This document shows positions 40,980 to 55,220 of a stretch of DNA of 64,000 nt, in pieces. Source of the DNA: Carpediemonas membranifera (taxonomy: Eukaryota > Fornicata); assembly GCA_019828565.1 (NCBI GenBank), contig JAHDYR010000006.1, positions 310,001 through 374,000 of the forward strand. Reading direction: 5' to 3'. Numbering within the stretch: position 1 is the first letter of the stretch; the number at the start of each line of letters is the position of its first letter. The position numbers and the translations under genes were made by a program. Below the pieces are notes generated by a model that saw nothing but the letters and a program-made list of their open reading frames with translations, did no database searches and had not been told where the DNA came from.

Positions 40980-43900
40980 ATGGACGAAAAGCTGGCTCTG
41001 TTGCGGCGCCAAAAGCTGCAAGAGAGGCAGTCTTCTCAAGAAAAGTTATCTGCGCTTCAAGAACGCAAGGAGAAGCTAGCGGCCTTGAAGGCAGCTCGCT
41101 CACAGAGTACAGCTGCAACAACGCGCCCCAAGGAGGCATCCAGCAAGATGTCACGAACCCTGAGCACTCCGAGCACCCCTCTGGTGAGAGCCGCCAACGA
41201 CGAGAAGCTCAAGGCCGCCGAGGAGCGCGTCGCCGCGGAGTACGCTAAGGCTCGCGCCGAGGTCGACCAGATGCGCGCCACCCTTGACGAGCAGAAGGTC
41301 GAGTTCGAGGCGAAGGCCAGGGATGACGCCAAGAAGACAATCCAAACGGAGCTCACACGCATCCAGCACGCCGAGGCTCAACGCCGCCAGGAGGAGGAGG
41401 CCTCTCGGGAGGTGTTCGAGAAGGACCTCCGCGAGAAGTTCGACGCCCTGAAGGCCAAGTACCTCGCCCAGTTCGAGGAGCAGAAGGAGGCCCTCAAGGC
41501 CGACTTCGACGCCCGCCTCTCTGAGCGCGACGACGAGGTTGCCACCATCAAGAAGACCTTCGACGCCGAGGCCCAAAAGGCCATCGCCGCCCGCGAGGCC
41601 GACCTCAAGAGCCTCGAGGCCTCCCTCCGCGCCGAGATCGACGCCGAGCGCATTGCTCTGACCGAGAAGGAGAACGCCCTACGCGCCTCCCTGAACGAGG
41701 AGAGCACCGCCACGCGCCAGACCATCCACAACGAGTATGCCGTCCAGATGGAGCAGCTCAGAGCCGAGCTCAAGGCCGAGCGCGAGGAGCTCGCCAAGGA
41801 GCAGGACGAGGTCCTCCAGCGTTACGAACAGATGCGCCTCGACGTCCTCCGCCAGGCTGACGCCAAGGTCAAGAAGGTCGAGGCCAAGGTCCGCCTGGAA
41901 GCCACCGCCATGATTGAGCAGGCAGACACCAAGCGCATGGAGTACGAGGCACAGATCAGGGCTGAGGCGAACGAGGAGATCGAGAAGCTTCGTGCTGCCA
42001 ACGAACAGGCACAGTTCCGGGCTCGTAAGAAGGTCATCGAGCAGTTTGAGGCGAAGCGCGACGAAATCAGAGCTGACGCTGAGCAGCGGATTGCCAACGC
42101 CGAGAACGACGCGGAAGCCAAGATCAAGGCTGCCGAAGAGCGCGTTGCCGCGGAGTACGCTAAGGCTCGCGCCGAGGTCGACCAGATGCGCGCCACCCTT
42201 GACGAGCAGAAGGTCGAGTTCGAGGCGAAGGCCAGGGATGACGCCAAGAAGACAATCCAAACGGAGCTCACACGCATCCAGCACGCCGAGGCTCAACGCC
42301 GCCAGGAGGAGGAGGCCTCTCGGGAGGTGTTCGAGAAGGACCTCCGCGAGAAGTTCGACGCCCTGAAGGCCAAGTACCTCGCCCAGTTCGAGGAGCAGAA
42401 GGAGGCCCTCAAGGCCGACTTCGACGCCCGCCTCTCTGAGCGCGACGACGAGGTTGCCACCATCAAGAAGACCTCCGACGCCGAGGCCCAAAAGGCCATC
42501 GCCGCCCGCGAGGCCGACCTCAAGAGCCTCGAGGCCGCCCTCCGCGCCGAGATCGACGCCGAGCGCATTGCTCTGACCGAGAAGGAGAACGCCCTACGCG
42601 CCTCCCTGAACGAGGAGAGCACCGCCACGCGCCAGACCATCCACAACGAGTATGCCGTCCAGATGGAGCAGCTCAGAGCCGAGCTCAAGGCCGAGCGCGA
42701 GGAGCTCGCCAAGGAGCAGGATGCTGTCATGGCCCGCTACGAGCAGATGCGCACCGAGTACATGGAGCTGACCGACGCCAAGAACCGCGAGTACGAGGCC
42801 AAGGTCCGCGCAGAGGCGAACGAGGACATCGAGAAGATCCGCAAGGCCGCCGAGACTGAAACCCGCGAGGCCCGCAAGAAGATCGTTGCCGAGTTCGAGG
42901 CCCAGCGCGACACCATCCGCGCCGAGGCTGACGCCCGCATCGCCAAGGCACACGCCGCCAACGACGAGAAGCTCAAGGCCGCCGAGGAGCGCGTCGCCGC
43001 GGAGTACGCTAAGGCTCGCGCCGAGGTCGACCAGATGCGCGCCACCCTTGACGAGCAGAAGGTCGAGTTCGAGGCGAAGGCCAGGGATGACGCCAAGAAG
43101 ACAATCCAAACGGAGCTCACACGCATCCAGCACGCCGAGGCTCAACGCCGCCAGGAGGAGGAGGCCTCTCGGGAGGTGTTCGAGAAGGACCTCCGCGAGA
43201 AGTTCGACGCCCTGAAGGCCAAGTACCTCGCCCAGTTCGAGGAGCAGAAGGAGGCCCTCAAGGCCGACTTCGACGCCCGCCTCTCTGAGCGCGACGACGA
43301 GGTTGCCACCATCAAGAAGACCTCCGACGCCGAGGCCCAAAAGGCCATCGCCGCCCGCGAGGCCGACCTCAAGAGCCTCGAGGCCGCCCTCCGCGCCGAG
43401 ATCGACGCCGAGCGCATTGCTCTGACCGAGAAGGAGAACGCCCTACGCGCCTCCCTGAACGAGGAGAGCACCACCACGCGCCAGACCATCCACAACGAGT
43501 ATGCCGTCCAGATGGAGCAGCTCAGAGCCGAGCTCAAGGCCGAGCGCGAGGAGCTCGCCAAGGAGCAGGATGCTGTCATGGCCCGCTACGAGCAGATGCG
43601 CACCGAGTACATGGAGCTGACCGACGCCAAGAACCGCGAGTACGAGGCCAAGGTCCGCGCAGAGGCGAACGAGGACATCGAGAAGATCCGCAAGGCCGCC
43701 GAGACTGAAACCCGCGAGGCCCGCAAGAAGATCGTTGCCGAGTTCGAGGCCCAGCGCGACACCATCCGCGCCGAGGCTGACGCCCGCATCGCCAAGGCAC
43801 ACGCCGCCAACGACGAGAAGCTCAAGGCCGCCGAGGAACGCGTCGCCGCCGAGTACGCTAAGGCTCGCGCCGAGGTCGACCAGATGCGCGCCACCCTTGA

Positions 43901-46900
43901 CGAGCAGAAGGTCGAGTTCGAGGCGAAGGCCAGGGATGACGCCGAAGAAGACAATCCAAACGGAGCTCACACGCATCCAGCACGCCGAGGCTCAACGCCG
44001 CCAGGAGGAGGAGGCCTCTCGGGAGGAGTTCGAGAAGGACATCCGCGAGAAGTTCGACGCCCTGAAGGCCAAGTACCTCGCCCAGTTCGAGGAGCAGAAG
44101 GAGGCCCTCAAGGCCGACTTCAACGCCCGCCTCTCTGAGCGCGACGACGAGGTTGCCACCATCAAGAAGACCTCCGACGCCGAGGCCCAAAAGGCCATCG
44201 CCGCCCGCGAGGCCGACCTCAAGAGCCTCGAGGCCTCCCTCCGCGCCGAGATCGACGCCGAGCGCATTGCTCTGACCGAGAAGGAGAACGCCCTGCGCGC
44301 CTCCCTGAACGAGGAGAGCACTGCCACGCGCCAGACCATCCACAACGAGTATGCCGTCCAGATGGAGCAGCTCAGAGCCGAGCTCAAGGCCGAGCGCGAG
44401 GAGCTCGCCAAGGAGCAGGATGCTGTCATGGCCCGCTACGAGCAGATGCGCACCGAGTACATGGAGCTGACCGACGCCAAGAACCGCGAGTACGAGGCCA
44501 AGGTCCGCGCCGAGGCGAACGAGGACATCGAGAAGATCCGCAAGGCCGCCGAGACTGAAACCCGCGAGGCCCGCAAGAAGATCGTTGCCGAGTTCGAGGC
44601 CCAGCGCGACACCATCCGCGCCGAGGCTGACGCCCGCATCGCCAAGGCACACGCCGCCAACGACGAGAAGCTCAAGGCCGCCGAGGAGCGCGTCGCCGCG
44701 GAGTACGCTAAGGCTCGCGCCGAGGTCGACCAGATGCGCGCCACCCTTGACGAGCAGAAGGTCGAGTTCGAGGCGAAGGCCAGGGATGACGCCAAGAAGA
44801 CAATCCAAACGGAGCTCACACGCATCCAGCACGCCGAGGCTCAACGCCGCCAGGAGGAGGAGGCCTCTCGGGAGGTGTTCGAGAAGGACCTCCGCGAGAA
44901 GTTCGACGCCCTGAAGGCCAAGTACCTCGCCCAGTTCGAGGAGCAGAAGGAGGCCCTCAAGGCCGACTTCGACGCCCGCATCAAGGCTTCTTCCGACGAC
45001 CACGAGGCCCACCTCGCTGCGCTCCGCTGCGAGCTCGAAGCTGAGCGCCAGGAGCTCCTTGCCGCCGACCGTGCCCGCAAGAAGACCCTCGAGACCGAGC
45101 GCCGCGTGTTTGAAGCCGCTATCCGCGCCAAGTATGATGATATCCGCCAGGCCGACATGGCCGCCGACGAGGAGGCCCGCACCGCCCTCCGTGCCGAGCT
45201 CGAGACCCAGCGTGCGGCGATGACTGCCGAGATGGCTGAGTACGAGCGCCAGGTGAGGGCTACTCTACTCTCGGATGAACGCGACATGCGTGACCGCTTT
45301 GAGAAGCAGTTCGAGGAGGCTCAGATCCAGCTCCAGGCCGAGCTCGCAGCCCGCGAGGGCGAGTGGGAGCAGCGCTACGAGGAGCTTGTTACTGACGAGC
45401 AGCAGCGCGTCAAGGCTGTCAACGACGAGGCCATCGAGCACGAGCAGGTCCTCCGGGCCCGACTCCACGACGAACTCTCCGCAGCCGAGCTGGCCATGCG
45501 CGACCGTGCCCATAAGGCCAAACTCGCCGCCGAAGAGGAGCTCCGCACGCACAAGAAGGCCCTCGAAGCCCGCCGCCATGAGCTCGAGCTCGAGCAGCAG
45601 TCGTACGAGGCAGGCATCCGTGCGAAGTACGATGCCATGGCCAAGCAGCTCCAGGGACAGCACGACGACCTCCTCGCACAGTACAAGAGGCAGCTCGACG
45701 CCGAGTACCAGGACCTCAAGAACGGACTCGTTGTCCAGAAGGCCGGCCTCGAGGACGAGAAGAACGCCTGGATGGATGCCCAGCGTGGTCTCCTCGCCAA
45801 GGAGCGCGAGCGTATGTTTGACGAGGCAAGGCAGCTCGTTGCTTCTGAGCAAGACCGTCTGGCGGCCGAGAGAGAGAAGATGGCCGCCGACATGCGTGAC
45901 CTCGAGACCAAGGTCGAGCTCGAGGCTGTCGACGCTGAGAGGAAGCGCGCTGACGCCTATGAGGAACGCATGCGCCACTGGACTCAGCAGCAGGACAAGA
46001 TTCTCGAGGGCCGCCTGGCTGAGAAGGATCACGCCGTCGGCATCATGGAGAAGACACTGCAAGCACGCCTCGCCGCCAGAGAGCGCGAGCTCGCTGAGCG
46101 TGAGGCTGAGCTCGAGAAGCGTCTCCAGACCAAGCTCGCTGTCGCCCAGAAGGACTTCGACAGCAGGGTGTTTGACGTCAAGCACTCGGCCGATCAGGAG
46201 CGCGAGAAATACGTCCAGATGGAGACTGAGCGCCGTAAGGACGAGCACGCCGAAGCTGAGCGCCAGGTGGCCAAGCTCCGCGAAGAGCTCGAGGCCGAGC
46301 GTGCCGAGATCAACGGCCTTGCTGAGGATCGCGTCACCGCCATGCAGGCAGCCCTCGAAGAAGACCGCCGCAAGCTGAAGGAGGCCGACCTCCAACGCCG
46401 CAAGGACATGCGGGTGGAGCAGGATAGGTACGAGTCCGACGCCAGGGCGCGGTACGACGCCATGGAGGTCCAGATCGAGAACACGCTGAGACAGAAGTAC
46501 GAGGGCCACACAGCCGAGCTCAACGCCCAGTGGACAGAGACGGTGGCCGAGCTCAAGAAGCGCTGGGCGGAGGAGAGAGACGCCGCCGCTGCGACGGCTG
46601 CAACCCGCGAGGCTGACCAGGCCAAGGCCGCAGCTGAGTGGGAGGCCTCGGTTCTTGCTGAGGCCAAGCGCCTCAACGACGAGGCCGCCGCCCTCCGCGA
46701 CGCACACCTCGCCGAGGTTCGGACCGACCACGACGCCGAGCTCGCCCGCCAGCAGGAGGCTCACCTCGCCGCCCTCCAGGAGCAGGCGACTGCTCTCCAG
46801 CGCCGCGAGGCAGACCTTCGCACGGCCCTCGACGAGGAGCTCGCCAAGGTCAAGGCTGACCAGGCCACCGACCGCCAGACCATGGAGGAGGAGTTCAAGG

Positions 46901-48180
46901 CACGCTCTGAGGCTGTCCTTGCCCAGCGCGCTGAGTTCGAGGAGCAGCTGAGGGCCCACTACGTTTCCCTAACGGAGGAGCTCGAGGCCCGGGTCGCCTC
47001 GCAGGAGAAGGACCTCCTCGCCAGACACGACACCATCCTCGCCGAGCGCGAGACCTTTGAGAAGGCGGCCCGCGACCGCATGGACGCTCTCTTGGCCGAG
47101 CGGGAGGCTGCGATGAAGGCTCTGTTCGACCAGCGCGAGAAGGACCTCGAGAACCTCGACCACCAGCGCCGCGCCGCCGTGGAGCAGCAGCGCGCCGACA
47201 TCGAGCACGTTGTCGCCGACAAGGAGGCTGTCCTCCGTGCTGAGCTCGAGCAGGAGATCACCCGCACCCGCGCCGAGGTCGTCAAGGATGTCGAGGCCGC
47301 CCAGCAATCCGAGGCCGACGAGCGCGCCCGCCGCGAGGAAGTCGAGCGCCACGCCCACCGCCTCAAGATGCAGATGAGGAAGCTCCGCCACTCATCGACG
47401 TTGTGGCGTCTCGACTACCAGAAGGAGACGAAGCTCAAGTTTGAATCCCTCCTGACGGACATGGAAGCACGGATCCGTGAAGAGCGTAACGCCGCCGAGC
47501 GCCACCGTGTTGCCCAGGAGGAGGCCCGTCTTGTCGAAGAGGTCCGCCTCAGAGAAGAGGAGGCCCGCAGACGCCGCCAGCTTGAGGAGGCGGAGCACGC
47601 CCACATGGAGGAGATGCAGCTCAGAGCGGAGGAGGAGCGTGATCAGGCCGAGGAGCAGGCCAAGGGCGACTCCGAGCTTCGTGAGGCGCTGGGCCGCATT
47701 GACGAGCTCTATCAGTCCCTCGAGGTCGACCCCGAGGAGGTTATCAGCTTCCAGATCAGACTCATGCCCCACGTCGCCTACAACAAGGCTGCCAGCCAGC
47801 TAGCTGAGACGGAGGCCCAGCGTCTTACCGATCTCGTCCCCATCCACGAACTTGTCAGTCGCCGCGAGTTTATCAAGTACCGCCTCAAGGACTTCAACAA
47901 GACCGCCACAGACCCCGACCGACTCTTCAGCTCCAAGCCCGGCCGGCTTATCGAGGAAGACCGCCAGCGCCAGGAGTTCCACCGCGAACTGCGCCGTCTC
48001 AATGCGCAGCTGTCCGAGATGATCCCGGCGTATGAGCGCCGCTACAGCCGCATCTATTCGTACAAGGCCACGCCGTACTTGCAGACGATGCAGCACGACT
48101 TGCAGCATCTCGAGAGAACTGCCGAGGTCGAGAACATCAAGCGTGAACACCGCCGTATGACTGGCCAGGTGCACATGTAG
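40980..48180 (+). CDS. Giant coiled-coil protein with 283-residue repeats; one extra base breaks the frame
   Basis: From ATG 40980 the frame runs into the fourth repeat, then continues one base later to the stop at 48180. The full span is 7,201 nt, that is 2,400 codons plus one base. Repeat 1 is 305 residues, repeats 2-4 are 283 (849 nt), and repeat 5 is partial; they start with K-AAEERVAAEYAKARAEVDQMRATLDEQKVEFEAKARDDAKKTIQTEL. After 45,000 the sequence is a non-repeated Glu/Arg/Ala-rich coiled coil ending with a less charged domain (HVAYNKAASQLAETEAQRLTDL... RRMTGQVHM). The extra G is at 43944. Without the correction the product would end near 44138. Likely a cytoskeletal or basal-body fibre protein; family unknown. 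Whether the break is real, an assembly slip or a recoding site cannot be told here. Confidence 0.7.
41211..44990 (+). repeat. Long tandem repeats (915, 849, 849, 850 bp, then partial)
   Basis: The same codon of the KAAEERV block begins at 41211, 42126, 42975, 43824 and 44674. The spacing is 915, 849, 849 and 850. The last interval carries the single-base insertion. Copies 3-5 are nearly identical in DNA. Confidence 0.9.
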
Positions 48181-49540
48181 GCTGTATGCTGTTGTAAAGA
48201 TATTGATTGATGTGTTGAGATTGTTTTGTACTGCATAAATTACCATCAACCCTCAATCGCCATGGTCGACTGTATCATTCTTATCTTTACATTCTCTTCA
48301 GTGTGATCGCGGACAAGGCGCCGCACAGAAGGAGGTCGGCGGTTGATCATCTGCGGAAACCGTGTAATCACGTCACCTTGCCGAAGACCCCCCTGACCTG
48401 GTCCTCGAGCACGGCATAGGACGCCTCAGTCGACAGATATATGTCTCCTTGGGTGTTTGCAGGGGGCCGCCAAAGACGCTGGCCACTAGGTAGGTTCCGC
48501 ATGTGAACAGCCAAGTGGCAGGGCAGAAGGGCGCCCTTGCCCAGGTTCGGGACCCCCTTGTAGACGTTCGTTGTGCCGGTCTTTGTTCGATGGATGCAGA
48601 CCCTCAGGCAGCGACCCGGTCTGCCTGTGCCATTGTAGGAGCTGCAGGGTGGTCTGATTTACATAAACTGCACTGACTCACATGCCGGTGACGTCTGTGA
48701 TAACTTTTTCTCCGTCAGTTTATTTTTGGCCCTCTAACATCTGGATCCGGGCAATTACCAGCGGGCGCACACTGGAAGTATGCGTTTGGAGTCGGCCCAA
48801 ACATCGATTTCGACCGACATCGAACATGACGAGTAGAGGTCGGAGAGGGCTGAAACTCACACCATTGCACTGTAAGAGAAGCTCATACAGGATGGCTGAC
48901 CCATCTTTATTTTTTAAACTCCCAACCTTAATTTCTGGAGTCGTCGAAAATGACGACTCAGTTTGACTCAATACACCCTCAGCCTGCACCCACTGGCGTA
49001 ACCTCAGCTACTAGGCCTGGATAGAGTGCGATTGCCCCACTAACAGCTTTGAACTCAGTGTCAGCCGTGATCGCGGTGGCGACGCTGAGCACCGAGTTTG
49101 GCACCACTGAATTCGGATGACACCCAGCCAGAGGCTGTAAGTGGGGCAATAGCCTTAGATACGTCTAAAACTAGGATGGACGTGGGCTGGGTGCACACTG
49201 ACACTCCAGCGGCTCTAGGCGAAAAGTGAATTTCGACCGACTCGACTTGACTCCATCAGACCTCAGACCTCGGATCTGACCATAACGTCGTCATCTAGGG
49301 CCATATAGAGTACATTTGCCCAGGAGCCAGGCCTGAACTCGATGGTCGGTTTACCTTACAGAGATTGATTCGTCACAATATCCGATCGATTGCGGGCAAA
49401 AGGAGGGCAGGGGGTAGGACATGACATGGTCGTGGACCCCGGCATCGCGGCCGACTACCGTCACCGGGATGGCCCGATCGTTTGATCGATTGTCATCACA
49501 ATTGCGTTCTCAAAGCAATCCCAAAGCAACCAGTATACTG
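48181..49540. other. Long intergenic region with a solo mini-LTR
   Basis: About 1.36 kb with no convincing gene. It holds a diverged mini-LTR (48626-48680) and the second copy of the 24-mer found at 24950 (48894-48917). The rest has ordinary base composition and several stop codons in all frames. Confidence 0.4.
48626..48680 (-). repeat. Diverged solo mini-LTR (55 bp)
   Basis: On the minus strand it starts TGAGTCAGTGCAGTTTATG and ends ACAATGGCACA, sharing both end blocks with the 57-bp LTRs of the element at 56233-60916. ATGGCACAG continues into a short frame that stops after eight codons. Flanking 4-mers (TGCC, CATG) do not match, so no target duplication survives, and no internal region is present. 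Confidence 0.65.
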
Positions 49541-52018
<2,478 letters not shown>

Positions 52019-52530
52019 GGTAAATGATATGCTGGCTCTGTGGCGACGTTCCCTAATGTCGAGGTGAGTATTTAAAATGTCGACACATATGTGTGAGAGG
52101 AGGAGTGTGACAGGACCATTGAGGACTAATAAATTATCAATCATCAAAGGCTCTTTGGTCACGATCAATCATGTAGCTTGGGTCGAGTTGAAAGAAGCGG
52201 CTTGCTATAGCATTCTAACACCGTACGGAGTGGCGGGAGCAACCGTAGCTGTGCCCGAACCCCATGGAAGAGAGTCCAAATTCGGCCGAGTCGCGGAGCG
52301 ACTCGAGGATCGGAATTGATCTGGCGGAGGAGTCGCTCAGGTAAGAACGCCCGGTGATCTCCAACTAGAGGAAGTATTATTTTTTCGGAGGGGAGGTCTG
52401 GCTCCCCGGGGCAGACTGGCCAGACGGGCCGCCCCGGGTGCACCGCCTCCACCACCTGACCACGTAAACTGTCCTCCGATCGCCGATCATTCCGATCTTT
52501 TTTCTTGCAAGACGAGCATTGAGCACGCTC
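52019..52530. other. Intergenic region between CDC48 and the Sec15 relic
   Basis: About 510 bp. An A/T-rich block (TAATAAATTATCAATCATC) at 52127-52145 could be a 3' end signal for CDC48. Nothing else is recognisable. Confidence 0.35.
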
Positions 52531-52539
52531 CTGAACCCA

Positions 52540-53480
52540 ACAACTGCCAAGACATCACAACCCGACGATTCCTCCGTGTCAGCATATTAGATAGTGAGCA
52601 GCCCGAGAGTGGTGTTCGTGCGCTCATTGAACGCGGCGATGTCGCTCAGGCATCAAAGGAACTGCACTCTTTGATCGAAATGGGGCAAAATGACGTTCAC
52701 GCCCTCATTAGAGACAAATACGACGATCTGGTGAACGCAGGAGGTAGGATACAGGACATCCAGAAGTGCGTGTACGCCGTCTTCGGTCCAATCTTACAGC
52801 CATGCAGAGCGGGCTCCAGCTCACCGGGCACAGCGTCGTGTCCAAGGCCGAGACGCTCATCCAGACCCGCGAGAAGATGCGGGAGCTCCACACGTCCATC
52901 CGTAACATAACAGTGCTATCTGCGGCCCTCGAGACGGTGTCGCGTGCCCGGGCGACTCTCTCGGACGAACGGAGACACAACCTTGGGACCTCGGCCCAGT
53001 CCACGGGCGCCATCAAATTCGACGCCTCCCGCATCCAGCGCGCGGTGTCCCTCGTCAACCGCGTCCCCGTGGATGCCCCGGAGCTGCAGGGCTATGCTGC
53101 CGGCCGCCAGGTCAAGGACGTCATCGCCGACCTCCGGGAGCGGATAGCGTTGTCCTGCATCGAGGAGGAGAAGCGGTGGCTGTCCACCGTCCGCGGGCAG
53201 GCAGAGGAGCTCGGGGCCGCCATCCTAGACGAGACTTTGCGGAGGATGGAGAGCACGAGCGCACGGCGGGCCCGGCGGCGCATGCTGGGCGGAGAGGCCT
53301 CGGCTGGCATGGAGACGGAGTTCCTGTCTGTAGGTAAGGTAAGGTAAGGTAGGCTTACCTTACCTTACGGGTCACCCGGCTCCGTGAGATGCTCGGGCGC
53401 GTCTTTAATCTGCAGGACCGGAACAACGGCGTCATGGACTTCAAGCCTTCGGCACCCATCCCATCAAGGTGTAGGAGATA
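52540..53480 (+). pseudogene. Broken N-terminal part of exocyst subunit Sec15
   Basis: Two frames match the Sec15/EXOC6 N-terminal helical region in order. The first, to about 52765, has VRALIERGDVAQASKELHSLIEMGQNDVHALIRDKYDDLV...RIQDIQK. The second, 52775-53340, has SNLTAMQSGLQL...REKMRELHTSIRNITVLSAALETVSRA (family: RNI...L-x-LPVLEMYSK), then AAGRQVKDVIADLRERIALSC and KRWLSTVRGQAEELG. A GTGCGT...TCTTACAG stretch (52766-52799, 34 nt) looks like an intron but leaves the frame off by one. The frame ends at a (GGTAA)n hairpin at 53333, and the C-terminal two thirds of Sec15 are missing. No start codon is evident. Sec15 links Rab GTPases to exocytosis; this copy is probably not functional. Confidence 0.55.
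53333..53368. repeat. (GGTAA)n foldback, perfect 15-nt inverted repeat
   Basis: GTAAGGTAAGGTAAG at 53334-53348 is the exact reverse complement of 53354-53368, with a 5-nt loop. It sits where the Sec15 similarity stops. A further short GTAAGGTAAGG lies at 55596-55606. Confidence 0.85.
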
Positions 53481-53603
53481 AATACTCGGGGCCGTGTAGT
53501 GAGTGTGGGTGGGATCAGGTGATGAAGCGATTGATGGTATATACATGCGAGTCTGGCTCATGTATACGAGTAATTCCGGCGTGAACAGAACGACCACGAC
53601 CGA

Positions 53604-55220
53604 ATGCAGGGCTCCATCAGCGATATCATTAACGATCTCGCCCTTGGTAACCAGGCAGTAGACGTGGCTAACTTTGAAACAGCACTAACATTCTACAACG
53701 CTGTTAACGCGAGAATTGCATCAATATCCATCAATAACGCCGCTAGCCCTGAAGAAATCGAGAAACTGAAGACCCTTCGCAGCGAAGTGAACAGACACAT
53801 CGCTGTTGTGAACGAATTGCAAAGATACGCCCAAGTTTTCAACGAGAAACCCCGTCGCCCGATGACGTCCGACACCGTGTCCGAGAGCAGGGCGTCGTAC
53901 GCCCCTCCCTCCCGCCACCCTGTCCAGCGGGTGAGCGTAAACGTCCGCCCGAAGCCCAACCGCGTGGCCTCCCCCAGTCCCAGGACAAACCCCCAACCTG
54001 GCGCCCGGGCCGCGGGCGTCCGTCCCCGTCCGTCTGTGCGGGTCATCAACGACAAGAGGCCCACAAACTCCCCAACGGTCCAGCACAGCAGCGTGGCTCG
54101 GCCCGGTGAACGTCGTGTCGGCAAGGCCGTTGGGACCAGGCCCCCTGCCAAGGGGCGTCCCGGTGGCCGTCAGGTTGGGTCAGCCGACCCCGCGCGGGGG
54201 GGAGCTGGTGGTCAGAAGCATGAGTCTGAGGAGGGCGAGTTCCGGTGCTCCCCCGACGAGCAGGCCATGGCAGCTGTCATCGAGGGCACCATGATCCGGC
54301 CTGACCAGAAGGACAGTCTCAACGTCAAGATGGAGGACATCGTAGGCTCCCGGGACGCCAAGCGGGCGATTGAGCAGGCCGTGTGCTACCCGATCCTTGC
54401 GCCCAAGCTCCTCGGCCTCAGCGTCACCCCGTTCAGAGGCGTGCTGATGTTTGGCCCGCCCGGCACCGGTAAGACGCTGCTGGCCAAGGCGGTGGCTGCT
54501 CAGTCGGACGCCACGATGTTTATCTGCTCCTCGGCCGACCTGACTTCGAAGTTCCGGGGCGAGTCGGAGAAGCTCATCAAGCTGCTCTTCGCCATGGCGC
54601 GGCACTATGCACCGAGTGTCATCTTCATCGACGAGGTCGACGCTCTGATCTCCAACAACGCAGGCGGGGGTGACAGCGGCGACGCCTCCCGTCGGGCCGT
54701 GTCAGAGTTCCAGACCCAGATGGAGGGCGTCCTGACGCCGCAGGGGGACAAGCCCGTGGTGCTGATCGGGGCGACGAACTACCCCTGGAACATCAGACCG
54801 GCCATGCTGCGGCGCTTTGACAAGAGGGTGTACGTGCCGCTCCCCACCGTCGAGGACGTCGAGAACATCCTGCGGAAGAAGATGCAGCGTGCTGTGGATG
54901 ACAGGAGCATCGCTGACATCGACGGCATCGACTTCAAGGCCCTGGCAGCCCGACTGGACGGATACTCGGGGTCCGACGTCGATGTCATCTGCCGCAACGT
55001 ATGCATCAAGCCCATGGATCGGGCGGTCGAGATGTTCGGCATCGGTAAGATCACGGAGATGGTCGACGGTGACGGCATGGACCGGTCGGCGTTGCTCGAG
55101 CAGGTCGGCAAGGTCACGATGGATGACTTCGAGGTGGTCATCGAGGGGGTCGAGCCGAGCGTGGATAAGGCGCTGTTGAAACAGTACGAGGAGTTCAACA
55201 ACAGTAAAAAGAGCGCATAG
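53604..55220 (+). CDS. Katanin p60-like AAA ATPase
   Basis: 538 residues. The N-terminal 80 residues (LALGNQAVDVANFETALTFYNAV) fit an MIT-like three-helix bundle as in katanin p60. A basic, Pro-rich linker (about 90-215) would bind microtubules. AAA cassette: GVLMFGPPGTGKTLLAKAVA, pore loop KFRGESEKL, Walker B VIFIDEVDALIS, sensor 1 GATNYPWNI, SRH RPAMLRRFDKRVYVPLP, and the C-terminal EPSVDKALLKQYEEFN helix typical of the katanin/VPS4 group. ATNYPW is close to ATNFPWDI of katanin. Such enzymes sever microtubules. Divergence in the SRH (MLRRFDKR for LRRRLEKR) leaves spastin/fidgetin-like alternatives open. Its P-loop has no intron, unlike VPS4 and CDC48 D2. Confidence 0.8.
   Translation: MQGSISDIINDLALGNQAVDVANFETALTFYNAVNARIASISINNAASPEEIEKLKTLRSEVNRHIAVVNELQRYAQVFNEKPRRPMTSDTVSESRASYAPPSRHPVQRVSVNVRPKPNRVASPSPRTNPQPGARAAGVRPRPSVRVINDKRPTNSPTVQHSSVARPGERRVGKAVGTRPPAKGRPGGRQVGSADPARGGAGGQKHESEEGEFRCSPDEQAMAAVIEGTMIRPDQKDSLNVKMEDIVGSRDAKRAIEQAVCYPILAPKLLGLSVTPFRGVLMFGPPGTGKTLLAKAVAAQSDATMFICSSADLTSKFRGESEKLIKLLFAMARHYAPSVIFIDEVDALISNNAGGGDSGDASRRAVSEFQTQMEGVLTPQGDKPVVLIGATNYPWNIRPAMLRRFDKRVYVPLPTVEDVENILRKKMQRAVDDRSIADIDGIDFKALAARLDGYSGSDVDVICRNVCIKPMDRAVEMFGIGKITEMVDGDGMDRSALLEQVGKVTMDDFEVVIEGVEPSVDKALLKQYEEFNNSKKSA

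Noticed and set aside
43858-46959. Long minus-strand frames over the second coiled-coil gene
   Set aside because: Leu/Val/Glu-rich antisense shadows of GC-biased coiled-coil codons, repeated with the tandem units.
52766-52799. 34-nt intron in the Sec15 fragment
   Set aside because: Ends fit (GTGCGT...TCTTACAG), but removal leaves exon 2 one base out of frame, so it cannot be confirmed in this broken copy.
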